Source of the DNA: a virus
Length of the DNA stretch: 48,931 nucleotides
Virus record (IMG/VR): IMGVR_UViG_3300034356_001796
Location: 1-48,931 of that record
Reading direction: 5' to 3' (one strand)
Positions 48,371 to 48,931 of this stretch are shown in pieces. Position numbers and translations under genes: made by a program. The notes beneath the pieces are model-generated. The model did no database searches and had not been told where the DNA came from. It was given only the letters and a program-made list of their open reading frames with translations. Positions within the stretch are counted from its first letter, which is position 1. The number at the start of each line of letters is the position of its first letter.

Positions 48371-48619
48371 ATGAAACTATTAAACTTTATTGGCGGACTC
48401 TTCAAAGATGAGAAGGGTTCTGTCTCCATGAAACGCTTGTGCGGATTATTATGCACATTAACTCTATGCGCTACATTGTACGCTAACTCATTCACTGAAG
48501 CACACTTTGCGCCTTCTACTCCTTTAGTGGATGCAGTTGCATTGCTTGCTTTCGGCACTCTTGGGCTTACAAGTGCCGAGAAAATCATGAAGAAGCCAGA
48601 AGCACCTAGCAAAGATTAA
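48371..48619 (+). CDS. probable holin-like two-pass membrane protein
   Basis: 82 residues. MKLLNFIGGLFKDEKGSVSMKRLCGLLCTLTLCATLY, then a second hydrophobic stretch (VDAVALLAFGTLGLTSAEKI) and a basic end. Size, two helices and position after the tail genes fit a holin-family protein that lets the lysin reach the wall. The antisense frame is a shadow. Confidence 0.6.
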   Translation: MKLLNFIGGLFKDEKGSVSMKRLCGLLCTLTLCATLYANSFTEAHFAPSTPLVDAVALLAFGTLGLTSAEKIMKKPEAPSKD

Positions 48620-48653
48620 TTTACTATTTACTATAAATTATAAACTATAAACT

Positions 48654-48931
48654 ATGAGTTACACAAGAGAACAAATTGAGGCTGCTATGAAAGCCAAAGG
48701 TTATAAGTACTTTGAGAATGGAGAATTTAACGTAAACATCATTGGTGTACGTAACTCTTCTACTGGTACTAAAGTAACTAACGTATTTGACGACCACTTG
48801 ACCCTTTCTTACAAAGAAGGTGGTGAGTGGAAATTTAAAATCTGGCCTGCTACTACAGATCCAGGAACTAAGGGTGTTAAAGAATTCCATAACGCTGCAG
48901 GTGTTGCACGTTTGGTACCTGGTCAATACTC
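48654..48931 (+). CDS. late phage protein, cut by the window end
   Basis: At least 92 residues, open to the right edge. Starts MSYTREQIEAAMKAKGYKYF and continues with VRNSSTGTKVTNVFDDHLTLSYKEGGEWKFKIWPATTDPGTKGVKEFHNAAGVARLVPGQY. I know this style from proteins next to holins in Bacteroidota phages, possibly a lytic or wall-acting protein. The complete sequence would be needed to decide; no catalytic motif is visible in this part. Confidence 0.7.
   Translation, partial: MSYTREQIEAAMKAKGYKYFENGEFNVNIIGVRNSSTGTKVTNVFDDHLTLSYKEGGEWKFKIWPATTDPGTKGVKEFHNAAGVARLVPGQY

Noticed and set aside
1-48931. CRISPR array, integrase or other lysogeny genes
   Set aside because: No regularly spaced direct repeats and no tyrosine or serine recombinase motifs were found; repeats in the fibre gene are coding.

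Overview
The window looks like part of a tailed bacteriophage (Caudoviricetes) genome whose host is a member of the Bacteroidota. The host inference rests on repeated promoters of the form TTG-N19-TAnnTTTG, which is the Bacteroidota sigma factor consensus (four exact copies at 33689, 40168, 40272 and 48157). Start codons also lack Shine-Dalgarno sequences and are preceded by A-rich stretches, and the tail fibres are of the type found in flavobacterial and Bacteroides phages. No terminase, portal, capsid, tail tape measure or integrase is present, so this is a fragment of a larger, probably lytic genome.

Layout. (1) Bases 1-3498, plus strand: a tightly overlapping cluster of a membrane coiled-coil protein, a sensor histidine kinase with PAS domain, a single-domain response regulator, another coiled-coil membrane protein, a 49-residue membrane peptide, an exported DNA/RNA non-specific nuclease and a small protein. 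It ends at a hairpin shared with the opposing genes. (2) Bases 3502-29691, minus strand: the early/replication region. It holds a GroES-like co-chaperonin, dCMP deaminase, RecE-like PD-(D/E)XK nuclease, dATP/dGTP pyrophosphohydrolase, NinB- and NinG-like proteins, family A DNA polymerase, uracil-DNA glycosylase, a DnaA domain IV protein, Toprim primase, a putative SSB, a Sak4-like ATPase, DnaB-type helicase, ThyX and an SF2 helicase. It also holds unexpected metabolic or exported proteins: an M20/M28-type zinc peptidase, a hotdog acyl-CoA thioesterase, a membrane-anchored glucosaminidase and a lipoprotein. (3) Bases 29700-31000, minus strand: a stable-RNA island with a complete phage-encoded tmRNA, a 101-nt tRNA-like element directly behind it, a structured leader, and tRNA-Glu(UUC). 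(4) Bases 31050-34921: small early genes, several structured intergenic elements, a PRTase-like plus-strand gene and a KilA-N protein divergent from the fibre genes. (5) Bases 35006-48931, plus strand: the late receptor-binding region with a 1428-residue fibre, two chimeric fibres, a LamG/arabinofuranosidase-like adhesin, two GIY-YIG homing endonucleases, a duplicated two-gene module flanking the whole region, and a probable holin with the start of one more gene at the window edge.

How it fits together. The minus-strand genes make nucleotides (deaminase, ThyX, pyrophosphohydrolase), start and run a replisome (DnaA-like, primase, helicase, polymerase, SSB) and recombine DNA (RecE-like, Sak4-like, NinB/NinG). 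Several intrinsic terminators sit immediately before start codons inside this block and may set relative expression. The plus-strand late genes sit behind promoters only 4-10 nt from their start codons. The most unusual items are the phage tmRNA with a 24-codon tag frame, its tRNA-like companion, and the complete two-component pair.
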